From contig NZ_CP027869.1 in NCBI RefSeq assembly GCF_005490985.1, positions 744,001 through 808,000 on the forward strand: a DNA stretch of 64,000 nucleotides. The letters are read 5' to 3'. The notes under the pieces were generated by a model. The model saw nothing but the letters and a program-made list of their open reading frames with translations. It made no database searches and had not been told where the DNA came from. Positions 17,116-25,780 of this stretch are shown here, piece after piece (within the stretch, counting starts at the first letter, position 1; every line of letters starts with the position of its first letter). The DNA is from Curtobacterium sp. SGAir0471 (GTDB taxonomy: Bacteria > Actinomycetota > Actinomycetes > Actinomycetales > Microbacteriaceae). A program made the position numbers and the translations under genes.

Positions 17116-17132
17116 CGAACGCAACCAGACGA

Positions 17133-17176
17133 CGGACGGGAGGCGCGGTGCCGGCCCGCCCCGCGCCTCCCGTCCG
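17133..17176. repeat. GACGGGAGGCGCG-family hairpin inside the operon
   Basis: Stem of 16 base pairs (CGGACGGGAGGCGCGG against its complement) around a 12-base loop. One of at least eight dispersed members in the window. Here it sits between two genes transcribed in the same direction, so it may attenuate or stabilise the transporter mRNA. Confidence 0.85.
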
Positions 17177-17195
17177 GTCTCATGAAGGGAATGCA

Positions 17196-18035
17196 ATGAC
17201 CGACCAGCCAACGTGGGAGCTCTCCGGCTTCGGCGACGAGATCGACGCCGACCCGGTCGTCCAGGTCGCGGTGCTGCAGGCGCTCGGCGCCAGCGCGATC
17301 GAGGTGCGGAGCGCCTGGGGAACGAACGTCATCGACCTCGACGACGACCAGCTCGCCGGCCTCCACCGCCTGTTCGAGGAGCGCGGACAGACCGTCTCCG
17401 CCATCGCCTCGCCGATCGGCAAGGTCGTCGTCGACCGGCCCGTCGAGCACGAGGTCGAGCGGCTCGGCCGCGCGATCGCCGCCGCGCACGCCCTCGGCAC
17501 GACGAACATCCGGATCTTCTCGTTCTACTTCGACGGCCGCACCGCGGACGAGGTGCGCGACGACGTCATGGTCCGGATGCGTGCGCTCGCCGACCTCGCC
17601 GAGCGCGAGGGCGTCACCCTGCTGCACGAGAACGAGAAGGACATCTACGGCGACGTGCCCGAGCGCGTGCTCGACATCGTCGAGAGCGTCGGGTCGAGCG
17701 CGCTCCGGCTCGCCTGGGACAACGCGAACTACGTGCAGTGCGGCGTGGCGCCGTTCACCGACGGATGGGCGCAGCTCGCACCGTACGTCGACTACCTGCA
17801 GGTCAAGGACGCCCTCGCCGCCGACGCCTCCGTGGTCCCGGCGGGGGAGGGCGACGGGGAACTCCTCGAGACCCTCACCGCGCTCCGCGACGCCGGGTAC
17901 TCCGGGTACGCCTCCCTCGAGCCGCACCTCAGCGACTTCACCTCACTCGGCGGGTTCTCCGGCCCCGCGGCCTTCGGCCGTGCCGGACGGGCCTTCCGCT
18001 CCCTCACCGACCAGATCGGAGTCACCCTGCGATGA
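17196..18035 (+). CDS. Sugar phosphate isomerase/epimerase family TIM-barrel protein (first copy)
   Basis: 279 residues, AP_endonuc_2/xylose-isomerase-like fold. Candidate metal-binding residues are Glu in LLHENEKDIYGD, Asp in RLAWDNANYVQ and Glu in YASLEPHLSDF; the usual His position is occupied by YLQVKDAL. ATG at 17196 follows GAAGGGAAT. Its stop overlaps the next ATG (ATGA), coupling it to the Gfo/Idh oxidoreductase. Annotated relatives range from ketose epimerases to the lyase-like subunits of C-glycoside deglycosidases. A true substrate cannot be read from sequence, but tight pairing with an oxidoreductase suggests they act in succession on one sugar. Confidence 0.85.
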   Translation: MTDQPTWELSGFGDEIDADPVVQVAVLQALGASAIEVRSAWGTNVIDLDDDQLAGLHRLFEERGQTVSAIASPIGKVVVDRPVEHEVERLGRAIAAAHALGTTNIRIFSFYFDGRTADEVRDDVMVRMRALADLAEREGVTLLHENEKDIYGDVPERVLDIVESVGSSALRLAWDNANYVQCGVAPFTDGWAQLAPYVDYLQVKDALAADASVVPAGEGDGELLETLTALRDAGYSGYASLEPHLSDFTSLGGFSGPAAFGRAGRAFRSLTDQIGVTLR

Positions 18036-19234
18036 GCACCCCCCTGAAGTTGGCCGTCGTCGGCGCCGGCGTCATCGGACGCCACCACGCACGCGTCGCC
18101 GTGCAGCACCCGGACCTGCAGGTCGTCGCCCTCGTGGACGCGGTCCCGGCGGCCGCCACCGGCGCCGCCGACGAGCTCGAGGCCGCAGGCGCCGACCGCC
18201 CGATCACCACCGCGACCATCGAGGAGGCGATCGCGCAGACCGACATCGACGTCGTCGCGATCTGCTCACCCTCCGGCATGCACGTCCAGCTGGCCGAGGC
18301 GGCGCTCGCCGCCGGCAAGCACGTCGTCATCGAGAAGCCGCTCGACACCACGATGCCCCGGGCCCGGCAGATCGCGGCGCTCGCGGCGGACGCCCGATCG
18401 CGGGGGCTCGTCACGAGCGTGATCAGCCAACACCGCTTCGACCCGGCGTCGGTCGCCGTCGCGGGGGCCGCGCACGGCGGCGACTTCGGCACGGTGACCT
18501 CCGGTGTCGCCAGTGTCGCCTGGTACCGCTCGCAGGGCTACTACGACTCGGGTGACTGGCGCGGCACCTGGGCGCTCGACGGTGGCGGCGCGGTGATGAA
18601 CCAGGGCGTGCACACCGTCGACCTGCTCGTCTGGGCGCTCGGCCGTCCGGAGGAGATCTCGGCGCAGGTCGGGCTCCTGGCGCACGACCGCATCGAGGTC
18701 GAGGACACCGCGGTCGCCACCGTCCGGTTCCGGAACGGTGCCCTCGGGGTGGTCCACTGCACGACCGCCGCGTACCCGGGACTCTCGGCGCGCTACGCGG
18801 TGTACGGCACGCACGGCTCGGCGATCGTCGACGACGACCGGCTCGCGTACTTCCACGTCGCACCGGACGCCACGACGCTGGAGTCGGCGTCGACCACGGC
18901 GAACGCCACCGCGGTCGCCGACGCCGTCGACCAGAAGCACGACGTCGTCCCGCCGGAGCACGTCGTCGGCGGCCCGGCCGAGCCCGACCACTTCGCCGCG
19001 GGACACGCCCGCCAGTACACGGACGTCGTCGCCGCGATCCGTGAGGGCCGCGACCCGGGGGTCACGGTCGACGACGCCCTCGTGTCGCTCGCCACCGTGC
19101 GCGGGCTCTACGTCAGCGCGACGCTCGGCCGGCCGGTCCGGATCGACGACGTCATCGAGGGGGAGTACGACGACGTCGAACCGGTCGTCGCTGCCCCGTC
19201 CACCGCCGCCGTCACCGAAGGGGCCAACCGATGA
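18032..19234 (+). CDS. Gfo/Idh/MocA-family NAD(P)-dependent oxidoreductase
   Basis: 400 residues. The N-terminal Rossmann fold has LAVVGAGVIGRHHARV; the conserved EKP motif is in GKHVVIEKPLDTTM (catalytic Lys). The C-terminal alpha/beta domain carries GGGAVMNQGVHTVDLLVWALG, holding the family Asp/His pair. The family oxidises hydroxyls (commonly C2 or C3) of sugars and cyclitols. It overlaps the previous gene by four bases and the next isomerase-like gene by four, so three proteins are made from one coupled unit. The C-terminus carries an extra acidic/alanine tail. Substrate unknown; a C3 oxidation of glucuronides is a hypothesis raised below. Confidence 0.92.
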   Translation: MSTPLKLAVVGAGVIGRHHARVAVQHPDLQVVALVDAVPAAATGAADELEAAGADRPITTATIEEAIAQTDIDVVAICSPSGMHVQLAEAALAAGKHVVIEKPLDTTMPRARQIAALAADARSRGLVTSVISQHRFDPASVAVAGAAHGGDFGTVTSGVASVAWYRSQGYYDSGDWRGTWALDGGGAVMNQGVHTVDLLVWALGRPEEISAQVGLLAHDRIEVEDTAVATVRFRNGALGVVHCTTAAYPGLSARYAVYGTHGSAIVDDDRLAYFHVAPDATTLESASTTANATAVADAVDQKHDVVPPEHVVGGPAEPDHFAAGHARQYTDVVAAIREGRDPGVTVDDALVSLATVRGLYVSATLGRPVRIDDVIEGEYDDVEPVVAAPSTAAVTEGANR

Positions 19235-20103
19235 AGTTCTCCGTGTTCACCGCGTCCACCCCCGACTGGACCCCGTCACAGGCCGCGTCCACGCTGGCCG
19301 AGCAGGGCTGGGACGGCATCGAGTGGCGGATCGTCGACGACCGCACCGAGGACGGCTCGTCCGGCTTCTGGGCCGGCAACCGGTCGACCTGGCAGTACAC
19401 CGGCATCGCGGACCGGGTCGGCGAGATCGCCCGCACCACCGAGGCAGCCGGTCTCGAGTACTCCGGCATCGGCGGGTACCAGCCGGTGTCCGACCACGAG
19501 GGCGTCGAGACGATGCTCCGCGTGACGAGCGAGCTGGGCGCCCGCCAGGTCCGCGTCACCATGCCCTGGTACCGGCGCGAGCGCGAGCGGACCGGAGCCA
19601 CGTACGGTGAGCTCTTCGACCGCACGCGCGCCGACCTCGAGTGGGCAGCCGGACGCGCGGCCGACCTCGGCGTCAAGGCACTCGTCGAGCTGCACCACAT
19701 GACGATCACCCCGTCGGCGTCCGCCGCACTCCGGCTGGTGGACGGCCTCGACCCCGAGCACGTCGGCGTCATCCACGACCTCGGCAACCTCGTGATCGAG
19801 GGGCAGGAGGACCACCTGGCCGCCTTCGAGCTCCTGGGGCCCTACCTCGCCCACGCGCACGTCAAGAACGCCCGCTGGGTCGACACCGGCGAGACCCGCG
19901 CCGACGGCAGCCGGATCTGGCGGAACGAGTGGGCACCGCTCCGTGACGGTCAAGCATCGGTGTCCGAGTACCTCGACGCCCTGCGGCAGCACGGCTACGA
20001 CGGCTGGGTCACCATCGAGGACTTCTCCACCGACCTGCCGCTCGCCGAGCGCACCGCCGACAACCTGGCCTACCTGCGCTCGCTGGTCCCGGTGACGGCA
20101 TGA
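19231..20103 (+). CDS. Sugar phosphate isomerase/epimerase family TIM-barrel protein (second copy)
   Basis: 290 residues, only distantly similar to the first copy by eye. The full metal set is visible: Glu in ALVELHHMTITP, Asp in GVIHDLGNL, His in LAHAHVKNARW and Glu in WVTIEDFSTDLPLAERTADNL. An N-terminal start KFSVFTASTPDWTPSQAASTLAEQGWDGIEWRI is typical of the IolE/xylose-isomerase-like group. ATG overlaps the upstream stop by four bases and its stop overlaps the uxuB-like start. Having two TIM-barrel partners flanking one oxidoreductase is the noteworthy part of the operon. Confidence 0.87.
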   Translation: MKFSVFTASTPDWTPSQAASTLAEQGWDGIEWRIVDDRTEDGSSGFWAGNRSTWQYTGIADRVGEIARTTEAAGLEYSGIGGYQPVSDHEGVETMLRVTSELGARQVRVTMPWYRRERERTGATYGELFDRTRADLEWAAGRAADLGVKALVELHHMTITPSASAALRLVDGLDPEHVGVIHDLGNLVIEGQEDHLAAFELLGPYLAHAHVKNARWVDTGETRADGSRIWRNEWAPLRDGQASVSEYLDALRQHGYDGWVTIEDFSTDLPLAERTADNLAYLRSLVPVTA

Positions 20104-21380
20104 GCCGTCGTCCCGGGATCGTGCACCTCGGCATCGGGGCGTTCGCGCGCGCCCACCTCGCCTGGTACACCCACCGCGTCGACGGCGAGACCTGGGGCAT
20201 CACGGCCTTCACCGGTCGGTCTCCGTGGGCGGCCGCGGCCCTGTCGGCGCAGGACTGCCGGTACACGCTCGTGACCCGCGCGGCCGACGGCGACACCGCC
20301 GAGGTGGTCGACACGATCGTGGCGGCCCACCCCGGCAGCGACGACACGGCCTGGAGGCACCTGGTCGCGTCCCCGGGGACGACCGTCGTCACGCTGACGG
20401 TCACCGAGGCCGGCTACCGCGCCGACTCGGCCGTCCCGGCCCGGCTCGTCGACGGGCTCGCCGCCCGACGGGCCGCCGGTGGCGGCCGGATCGCCCTGGT
20501 GTCGCTCGACAACCTGACGCACAACGGCGCGGTCCTCCGCGATGCCGTGCTCGGGGCGACGGCGGACCCGGAGCTGGCGTCGTGGATCGCGTCGACGGTC
20601 GCGTTCCCGTCGTCGATGGTCGACCGGATCACCCCGGCGACGACGGACGACGACGTCGCAGCGCTCGCCGACCTGCCGGGGGCGTTGCCCGGTGATCGTG
20701 TACCCGTCGTCACCGAGCCCTTCGCCGAGTGGGTGCTCGAGGACACGTTCGACGGCGTCGAGCGTCCCGCGTGGGAGACCGCCGGCGTCCGGCTCGTGCC
20801 GGACGTCACCCCGTACGAGCAGCGGAAGCTCTGGCTGCTCAACGGGTCGCACTCGCTCCTGGCCTACCTCGGGCTGCTGCTCGGCCACGAGACCGTCGCA
20901 TCGGCGATGGACGACCCCCGGTGCCGGAGCGCCGTCGAGCAGCTCTGGGACGAGGCCGCCGCCGAGCTCCCGCTGCCCGACGACGAGGTCGCCGCCGCCC
21001 GCGCCGCGCTCGTCGAGCGCTTCGCGAACCCGCGCATCCGGCACACCCTGCGCCAGATCGCCGCCGGCGGCTCGCAGAAGCTGCCCGTGCGCGTCGTCGA
21101 CGTCCTGCGTCGGCGACTCGCCCGCGACCCGGGCGCCGGGGTCGGCCCGGGTGCCGCGACCCTGCTCGCCGCGTGGTGGCTGCACTGCACCACGCAGCCC
21201 GAGCTGGTGGACGACGCCGGAGGGCCCGGGCCAGACTCGGACGTGCACGACGTCCTGGGGGTCGTCGCACCCGACCTCGACACCACCCCCGTGGTGGCCG
21301 CCGTCACCGCGGCCGCCGAACGCATCCGCACCGCCGCGCAACCCGCACGCGGCACCGTCGACGAAGGAGTCCACGCATGA
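20100..21380 (+). CDS. uxuB: Mannitol dehydrogenase family protein, probable fructuronate reductase
   Basis: Expected to reduce D-fructuronate to D-mannonate with NADH. 426 residues. The N-terminal nucleotide motif IVHLGIGAFARAHLAWYT lacks the classical GxGxxG as in this family. The catalytic region KLWLLNGSHSLLAYLG supplies the Lys-x4-Asn-x2-His set of long-chain polyol dehydrogenases. Mannitol dehydrogenase and tagaturonate reductase are the alternatives, but a glucuronate isomerase upstream and a mannonate dehydratase immediately downstream make fructuronate reductase the best call. The start overlaps the previous gene by four bases and its stop overlaps the next ATG. Confidence 0.85.
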   Translation: MSRRPGIVHLGIGAFARAHLAWYTHRVDGETWGITAFTGRSPWAAAALSAQDCRYTLVTRAADGDTAEVVDTIVAAHPGSDDTAWRHLVASPGTTVVTLTVTEAGYRADSAVPARLVDGLAARRAAGGGRIALVSLDNLTHNGAVLRDAVLGATADPELASWIASTVAFPSSMVDRITPATTDDDVAALADLPGALPGDRVPVVTEPFAEWVLEDTFDGVERPAWETAGVRLVPDVTPYEQRKLWLLNGSHSLLAYLGLLLGHETVASAMDDPRCRSAVEQLWDEAAAELPLPDDEVAAARAALVERFANPRIRHTLRQIAAGGSQKLPVRVVDVLRRRLARDPGAGVGPGAATLLAAWWLHCTTQPELVDDAGGPGPDSDVHDVLGVVAPDLDTTPVVAAVTAAAERIRTAAQPARGTVDEGVHA

Positions 21381-22732
21381 CCGACACCGGCATCACGAAA
21401 CCCGCCGCGCCCGTCCCCGGCGCGGCCGACGGCGGCGCGGCGACGGACCCGACCGCCGGACGCCCGGACACCTGGGCGTCGGCGGACCGCGGGCAGCTCA
21501 TCGACCGGGCGGAGGTCGTCGTGACGAGCCCGGACCGGAACTTCGTGACGCTGAAGATCACCACCGTGGACGGGGTCACCGGCCTCGGCGACGCCACGCT
21601 GAACGGCCGTGAGCTCGCCGTCGCCGCGTACCTGTCCGAGCACGTCGTGCCGTTGCTCGCGGGCCGGGACGCCAGCCGCATCGAGGACGCCTGGCAGTTC
21701 CTCTACCGCTCGTCGTACTGGCGCCGCGGACCGGTCACGATGGCCGCGATCGCCGCCGTCGACATGGCCCTCTGGGACATCAAGGCCAAGGTCGCCGGGA
21801 TGCCGCTGTACCAGCTGCTCGGCGGAGCGTCGCGCACCGGGCTCATGGCCTACGGGCACGCCTCCGGCAAGGAGCTGCCCGAGCTGTTCGACTCGATCCG
21901 CGAGCACCAGGCCGAGGGCTACCGGTCGATCCGCGTGCAGACCGGCGTCCCCGGACTCGAGAGCATCTACGGCATCGCGTCGAACAAGACCACCGAGGGC
22001 AACGCCGGCGTCCGGTACGACTTCGAGCCGGCGCAGCGCGGGGCGTTCCCGGCGATGGAGGACTGGGACACCCGCGCGTACCTGCGGCACGTGCCCACCG
22101 TGTTCGAGGCCGTCCGCAACGAGTTCGGCCCCGAGCTGCCGCTCCTGCACGACGGCCACCACCGGATGACCCCGCTGCAGGCAGCCAAGCTCGGCAAGAG
22201 CCTGGAGCCGTACGACCTGTTCTGGCTCGAGGACTGCACCCCCGCCGAGAACCAGGAGGCGCTGAAGCTCGTCCGGCAGCACACCACCACGCCGCTCGCG
22301 ATCGGCGAGGTATTCAACACGATCTGGGACTTCAAGGACATCGTCCGCGACCAGCTCATCGACTACGTGCGCGGTGCCGTGACCCACATGGGCGGCGTCA
22401 CCCCGCTGCGGAAGACGATGGACTACGCAGCGATGTACCAGATCAAGTCCGGCTTCCACGGGCCGACCGACATCTCCCCGGTCGGCCTCGCGGCCCAGAT
22501 GCACCTCGGCATGGCGATCCACAACTTCGGCATCCAGGAGTACATGCAGCACGGGCCCCGGACGAACCAGGTGTTCCGGCAGACCTTCACCTTCGCGGAC
22601 GGCTACCTGCACCCGGGCGACGAGCCGGGCCTCGGTGTGATGCTCGACGTCGACGAGGCGGGGAAGTACCCGTACGAGCAGGCGTACCTGCCGTTCAACC
22701 GCCTGGCCGACGGCACCGTCCACGACTGGTAG
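21377..22732 (+). CDS. manD: D-mannonate dehydratase, ManD/RspA type (enolase superfamily)
   Basis: Dehydrates D-mannonate to 2-keto-3-deoxygluconate. 451 residues, with an N-terminal extension of about 40 residues rich in Ala/Pro that is longer than most relatives. Enolase-superfamily features: the Arg/Tyr region LYRSSYWRRGPVTM, LLHDGHHRMTPLQAAKLGKSLEPY with metal Asp and catalytic His, WLEDCTPAENQEAL with metal Glu, AIGEVFNT with the third metal Glu, and C-terminal AYLPFNRLADGTVHDW ending in the conserved Trp. It is not homologous to the UxuA type. Some ManD-like proteins are weakly active or regulatory, but context supports catalysis. KDG kinase and KDPG aldolase are not in the window. Confidence 0.92.
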   Translation: MTDTGITKPAAPVPGAADGGAATDPTAGRPDTWASADRGQLIDRAEVVVTSPDRNFVTLKITTVDGVTGLGDATLNGRELAVAAYLSEHVVPLLAGRDASRIEDAWQFLYRSSYWRRGPVTMAAIAAVDMALWDIKAKVAGMPLYQLLGGASRTGLMAYGHASGKELPELFDSIREHQAEGYRSIRVQTGVPGLESIYGIASNKTTEGNAGVRYDFEPAQRGAFPAMEDWDTRAYLRHVPTVFEAVRNEFGPELPLLHDGHHRMTPLQAAKLGKSLEPYDLFWLEDCTPAENQEALKLVRQHTTTPLAIGEVFNTIWDFKDIVRDQLIDYVRGAVTHMGGVTPLRKTMDYAAMYQIKSGFHGPTDISPVGLAAQMHLGMAIHNFGIQEYMQHGPRTNQVFRQTFTFADGYLHPGDEPGLGVMLDVDEAGKYPYEQAYLPFNRLADGTVHDW

Positions 22733-22794
22733 TCCCGCGCCCGGCCCGGTTCGTCCCGCGCCCGGCCCCGGCCCGAGCCACGGCCCGCGACGCC

Positions 22795-22848
22795 GAGCGG
22801 GCGAGATCCGTCACGGTCGCGCACCACAGTGACGGATGTCGCCCGCTC
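22795..22848. terminator. Long hairpin after the hexuronate operon
   Basis: Arms of about 20 bases (GAGCGGGCGAGATCCGTCAC against GTGACGGATGTCGCCCGCTC, one mismatch) around a 14-base loop, about 60 bases after the ManD stop. It is a plausible operon terminator but has no U-tract, and the arms are longer than needed, as in other intergenic inverted repeats here. Confidence 0.6.
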
Positions 22849-22930
22849 GACGGACGACGCGCGGCGTGTCGTGCCCGGTCGCGTGCGCTTCCGGCGAGAG
22901 CGGGGATGCGCCGGCGGGCATGCTGGGGGC

Positions 22931-23833
22931 GTGGAGTTCGCGGACGAGGCGAGGGAACTGCTCCTCGTCGCGCCCGCGGACTTCGTGCGGGAACGCACTG
23001 CGCGGCAGCGGTCGGTCCGGAAGGACGACCGCGCCCTCGCAACCCGCATCGGCGGCCTGCGCAAGCCCGCGCCCGCAGCCTGGGTGATCGACCTGCTCGC
23101 ACACGACGGGTCGCTCGACGAGGCGGTCGAGCTCGGGCCCGCGATCCGGCAGGCACAGGCGGACGCGGACCCCGACGAGATCGGGCGACTGCGCCGCCAG
23201 CGGTCGGAGGTCGTCGCCGCGCTGGCCCAGGCCGGAGCCGATCTCGCGTCCGATGCCGGCCACCCGGTGACGCCGGCGGTGCTCGACCAGGTCCGCGCCA
23301 CGATCGAGGCCGCGATGGCCGACCCGCACGCCGGTGCCGCCGTCCGCTCGGGGCTGCTCGTCCGACCGCTCGAGAGCGCAGGGTTCGACGCCGTCGACCT
23401 CGACGGAGCGCTCGCCGACCCCGATGCCGTACCGGACGCGTGGTCCGGCACGGACGCCGAACCGATCTCGATCACCAGCGCACGCCGATCGCGGAAGGGG
23501 CGCCGCGCCTCCAGGCCGCAGCCAGAGTCGGAGCAGGAGCCCGAGCCGGAGCCCGAGCCTCGCGTCGACCCGGCTGCCGAGCGCCGTGCCGCTCGCGAAG
23601 CGGAGGCCGCAGCGCGCGCCGAGTCACGCGACGCCGACGCGGCACTGGACACCGCGGAGCAGGACCTCGAGTCCGCCGAGGACCGCCGAGCCGACATCGA
23701 ACGGCAGCTCGCCGAGGCCAGCGCCGAGGTCGAGCGGGCCGAACACGCTCGTGACCAGGCGGAGGAGGCGAGCGACCGCGCACGGGATCTCCTCCGCGCC
23801 GCACAGCGCCACCGCCGCGACGTCGGTCGCTGA
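22931..23833 (+). CDS. Hypothetical coiled-coil protein, 300 aa
   Basis: N-terminal part (residues 1-60, VEFADEARELLLVAPADFVRERTARQRSVRKDDRALATRIGGLRKPAPAAWVIDLLAH) matches in style a widespread actinobacterial family in which a short helical domain pairs with a long alanine/arginine/glutamate coiled coil. The last 110 residues are such a coil after an acidic EPEPEPEP linker. No enzymatic motif is seen. The GTG at 22931 is chosen because CATGCT lies six bases before it and the upstream extension has low third-position GC and few conserved-looking residues. The function is unknown; the family members I recall are unannotated. Confidence 0.7.
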   Translation: MEFADEARELLLVAPADFVRERTARQRSVRKDDRALATRIGGLRKPAPAAWVIDLLAHDGSLDEAVELGPAIRQAQADADPDEIGRLRRQRSEVVAALAQAGADLASDAGHPVTPAVLDQVRATIEAAMADPHAGAAVRSGLLVRPLESAGFDAVDLDGALADPDAVPDAWSGTDAEPISITSARRSRKGRRASRPQPESEQEPEPEPEPRVDPAAERRAAREAEAAARAESRDADAALDTAEQDLESAEDRRADIERQLAEASAEVERAEHARDQAEEASDRARDLLRAAQRHRRDVGR

Positions 23834-23914
23834 CGTCCGCAGGACTCATCCCCTCGGATGAAAGCCGGCGCCGTCGCTCGCAGCCGCGTCAGCGCCCGCC
23901 CTACGCTCGCCGAC

Positions 23915-25117
23915 ATGACCTCCTTCCTGCGACGCCGAGCCCGGCACCTGCTGCCCCCGGTCGTCGGCGCCGTGTACCTGGTGCTCTGGACCGTCGCCGA
24001 GGCCGGACGCTCCGACCTGACCGGTCACGTGCTCATCGTCGCCGCCTTCGCCGTCGCGATCGGCCTGGCGGAGTGGATGCCGGCGACGGCACTCGGCCTC
24101 GTGGTGGTCGTGCCGGTCCTGCAGACACTGCACCTGCTCGACCGGCCGCGGGCCTCGACGTGGCCGGAGTACCTGGCGATCGCGATCGTCGTCGGCGTGG
24201 TCGGGGCAGGGCGCTCGGGGCTGCTCCGCTGGCTCGCCGTCCCCGTGCTCGGTGTCGCGAGCATCGCCGCCGCCTGGGCGATGGCGGTGCCGACGGTCGC
24301 CGACCCCGACGTGTGGGGGAGCTGGACCGGGACGCACTCCGGGACGCGCAGCGACCTCGTGCTCCTGTCGCTGGCGATCGCCGGTGCGAGCGGGATCGCC
24401 TGGGCCGTCGGTGTCGCGATCGGAGCCGCGTGGCGCACCACCCTCGCCCGGACCCGCGTCGTCGCAGCCGAACGGGAGACCGAGGTCACGATCGCCGAAC
24501 TCCGCGCGGAACAGGAACGCGCCAGGATCGCCCGCGACGTGCACGACTCGCTCGCGCACTCGCTCGCCGTGGTCGTCTCGCAGGCCCAGGGCGCGGCGGC
24601 GATCGCCGGCCCAGGCGCCCCGGCTGCCACGGCCCTTCGGGACATCGCCGACGTGAGCCGCAGCGCCCTCGGCGACGTGCGGGCGCTGGTCGAGCGGATC
24701 CAGGGCACGGGACCGGCGTCGGTGCACGGCCTCGCAGACGTCCCGGACCTGGTCGAGGACATGCGTGGAGTCGGCATGCGGGCGTCGTTCGAGCAGCACG
24801 GTGCGCCGACCAGCCTGGGCACGGCGACCGGGGGCGCGGTGCACCGCATCGTGCAGGAGAGCCTGACGAACGTCCTGAAGCACCAGGGCCGGACGGCCTC
24901 GGCCCGCGTCGTGCTCGACTGGCGCGGGCCCGGGCTCGGGATCGTCGTCACCTCGCGGGGCGACACGCCCCTCGTGCAGCTCGACGGCGCGGGTTCGGGC
25001 ATCGAGGGCATGCGGGAGCGCGCGCGGCTCGCCGGAGGGTGGCTCCGCGCCGGTCGGGGTGACGACCCCGACGAGTTCGTCGTGACCGGCTGGGTGCCCA
25101 CCGAGGACGCCCGGTGA
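23915..25117 (+). CDS. Sensor histidine kinase, NarL/DesK-like (second system)
   Basis: 400 residues. Five or so hydrophobic segments at about 12-30, 38-55, 58-75, 86-128 and 148-172 form the sensor, then a coiled region leads to the HisKA_3 box RIARDVHDSLAHSLAVVVSQAQ with phospho-acceptor His210. The ATPase N-box is HRIVQESLTNVLKHQG and the G-box GAGSGIEGMRERARLAGGWL. ATG at 23915 has TACGCT seven bases before it (leaderless). The stop overlaps the regulator's GTG (GTGA). This system is similar in architecture to the one at 4.4-6.5 kb but has its own N-terminal region. The ligand is unknown. Confidence 0.93.
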   Translation: MTSFLRRRARHLLPPVVGAVYLVLWTVAEAGRSDLTGHVLIVAAFAVAIGLAEWMPATALGLVVVVPVLQTLHLLDRPRASTWPEYLAIAIVVGVVGAGRSGLLRWLAVPVLGVASIAAAWAMAVPTVADPDVWGSWTGTHSGTRSDLVLLSLAIAGASGIAWAVGVAIGAAWRTTLARTRVVAAERETEVTIAELRAEQERARIARDVHDSLAHSLAVVVSQAQGAAAIAGPGAPAATALRDIADVSRSALGDVRALVERIQGTGPASVHGLADVPDLVEDMRGVGMRASFEQHGAPTSLGTATGGAVHRIVQESLTNVLKHQGRTASARVVLDWRGPGLGIVVTSRGDTPLVQLDGAGSGIEGMRERARLAGGWLRAGRGDDPDEFVVTGWVPTEDAR

Positions 25118-25770
25118 CCGCGATCCGCGTCGCCGTGGTCGACGACCAGCACCTCTTCGCCTCCGGCATGCGGATGCTCGTCGAGGCCCAGGACGACATG
25201 ACCTGCGTCGGTACGGCCGCCGACGGCGCAGCCGCGCTCGAGCTCTGCGCGGACGAGGAACCCGACGTGCTGCTCCTGGACCTCCGCATGCCCGTGCTGA
25301 ACGGCATCGAGACCACCGCACGCCTGGCCGATCGTGGCGGCGACCGACCGCGGGTCGTGGTGCTGACCACGATCCGCCGCGACGAGGCCGTGCTCGCAGC
25401 GCTCCGTGCGGGCGCGGCGGCGTTCCTGACGAAGGACGCGCTGCCCGAGGTCGTGCTCGCCACGATCCGCGACGTGCACGAGGGCCGCCCGGCACCGACC
25501 GAGACCGAGGCCCTCGACCTGCTCCGTGCCGACGGGACGCTCGTCGAGACGCCGCGTCCGGACGAGGTGCTCGACGTCCTCACCGCCCGTGAGCGCGAGG
25601 TGTTCCTGCTCGTGGCGAAGGGGCTCAGCAACCAGGAGATCGCGTCGACCGTCTTCCTCAGCGAGGCCACGGTCAAGACGCACGTCCGCGCGGTGCTGAC
25701 GAAGCTCGGACTCCGGAACCGGATCCAGGTCGTCATCACCGCACACGAACGCGGCCTCGTCCGTGCCTAG
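25114..25770 (+). CDS. LuxR/NarL-family response regulator (second system)
   Basis: 218 residues. The receiver domain has VAVVDDQHL acidic residues, phospho-acceptor Asp56 in LLLDLRMPVLNG, LTTIRRDE and Lys in FLTKDALPEV. The C-terminal DNA-binding domain is LTAREREVFLLVAKGLSNQEIASTVFLSEATVKTHVRAVLTKLGLRNRIQVV. It overlaps the kinase by four bases and is its partner. No clear palindrome was seen in the short gap upstream of the kinase, so its targets are probably elsewhere, or the downstream secreted-protein gene. Confidence 0.95.
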   Translation: MTAIRVAVVDDQHLFASGMRMLVEAQDDMTCVGTAADGAAALELCADEEPDVLLLDLRMPVLNGIETTARLADRGGDRPRVVVLTTIRRDEAVLAALRAGAAAFLTKDALPEVVLATIRDVHEGRPAPTETEALDLLRADGTLVETPRPDEVLDVLTAREREVFLLVAKGLSNQEIASTVFLSEATVKTHVRAVLTKLGLRNRIQVVITAHERGLVRA

Positions 25771-25780
25771 GGGGAACACC

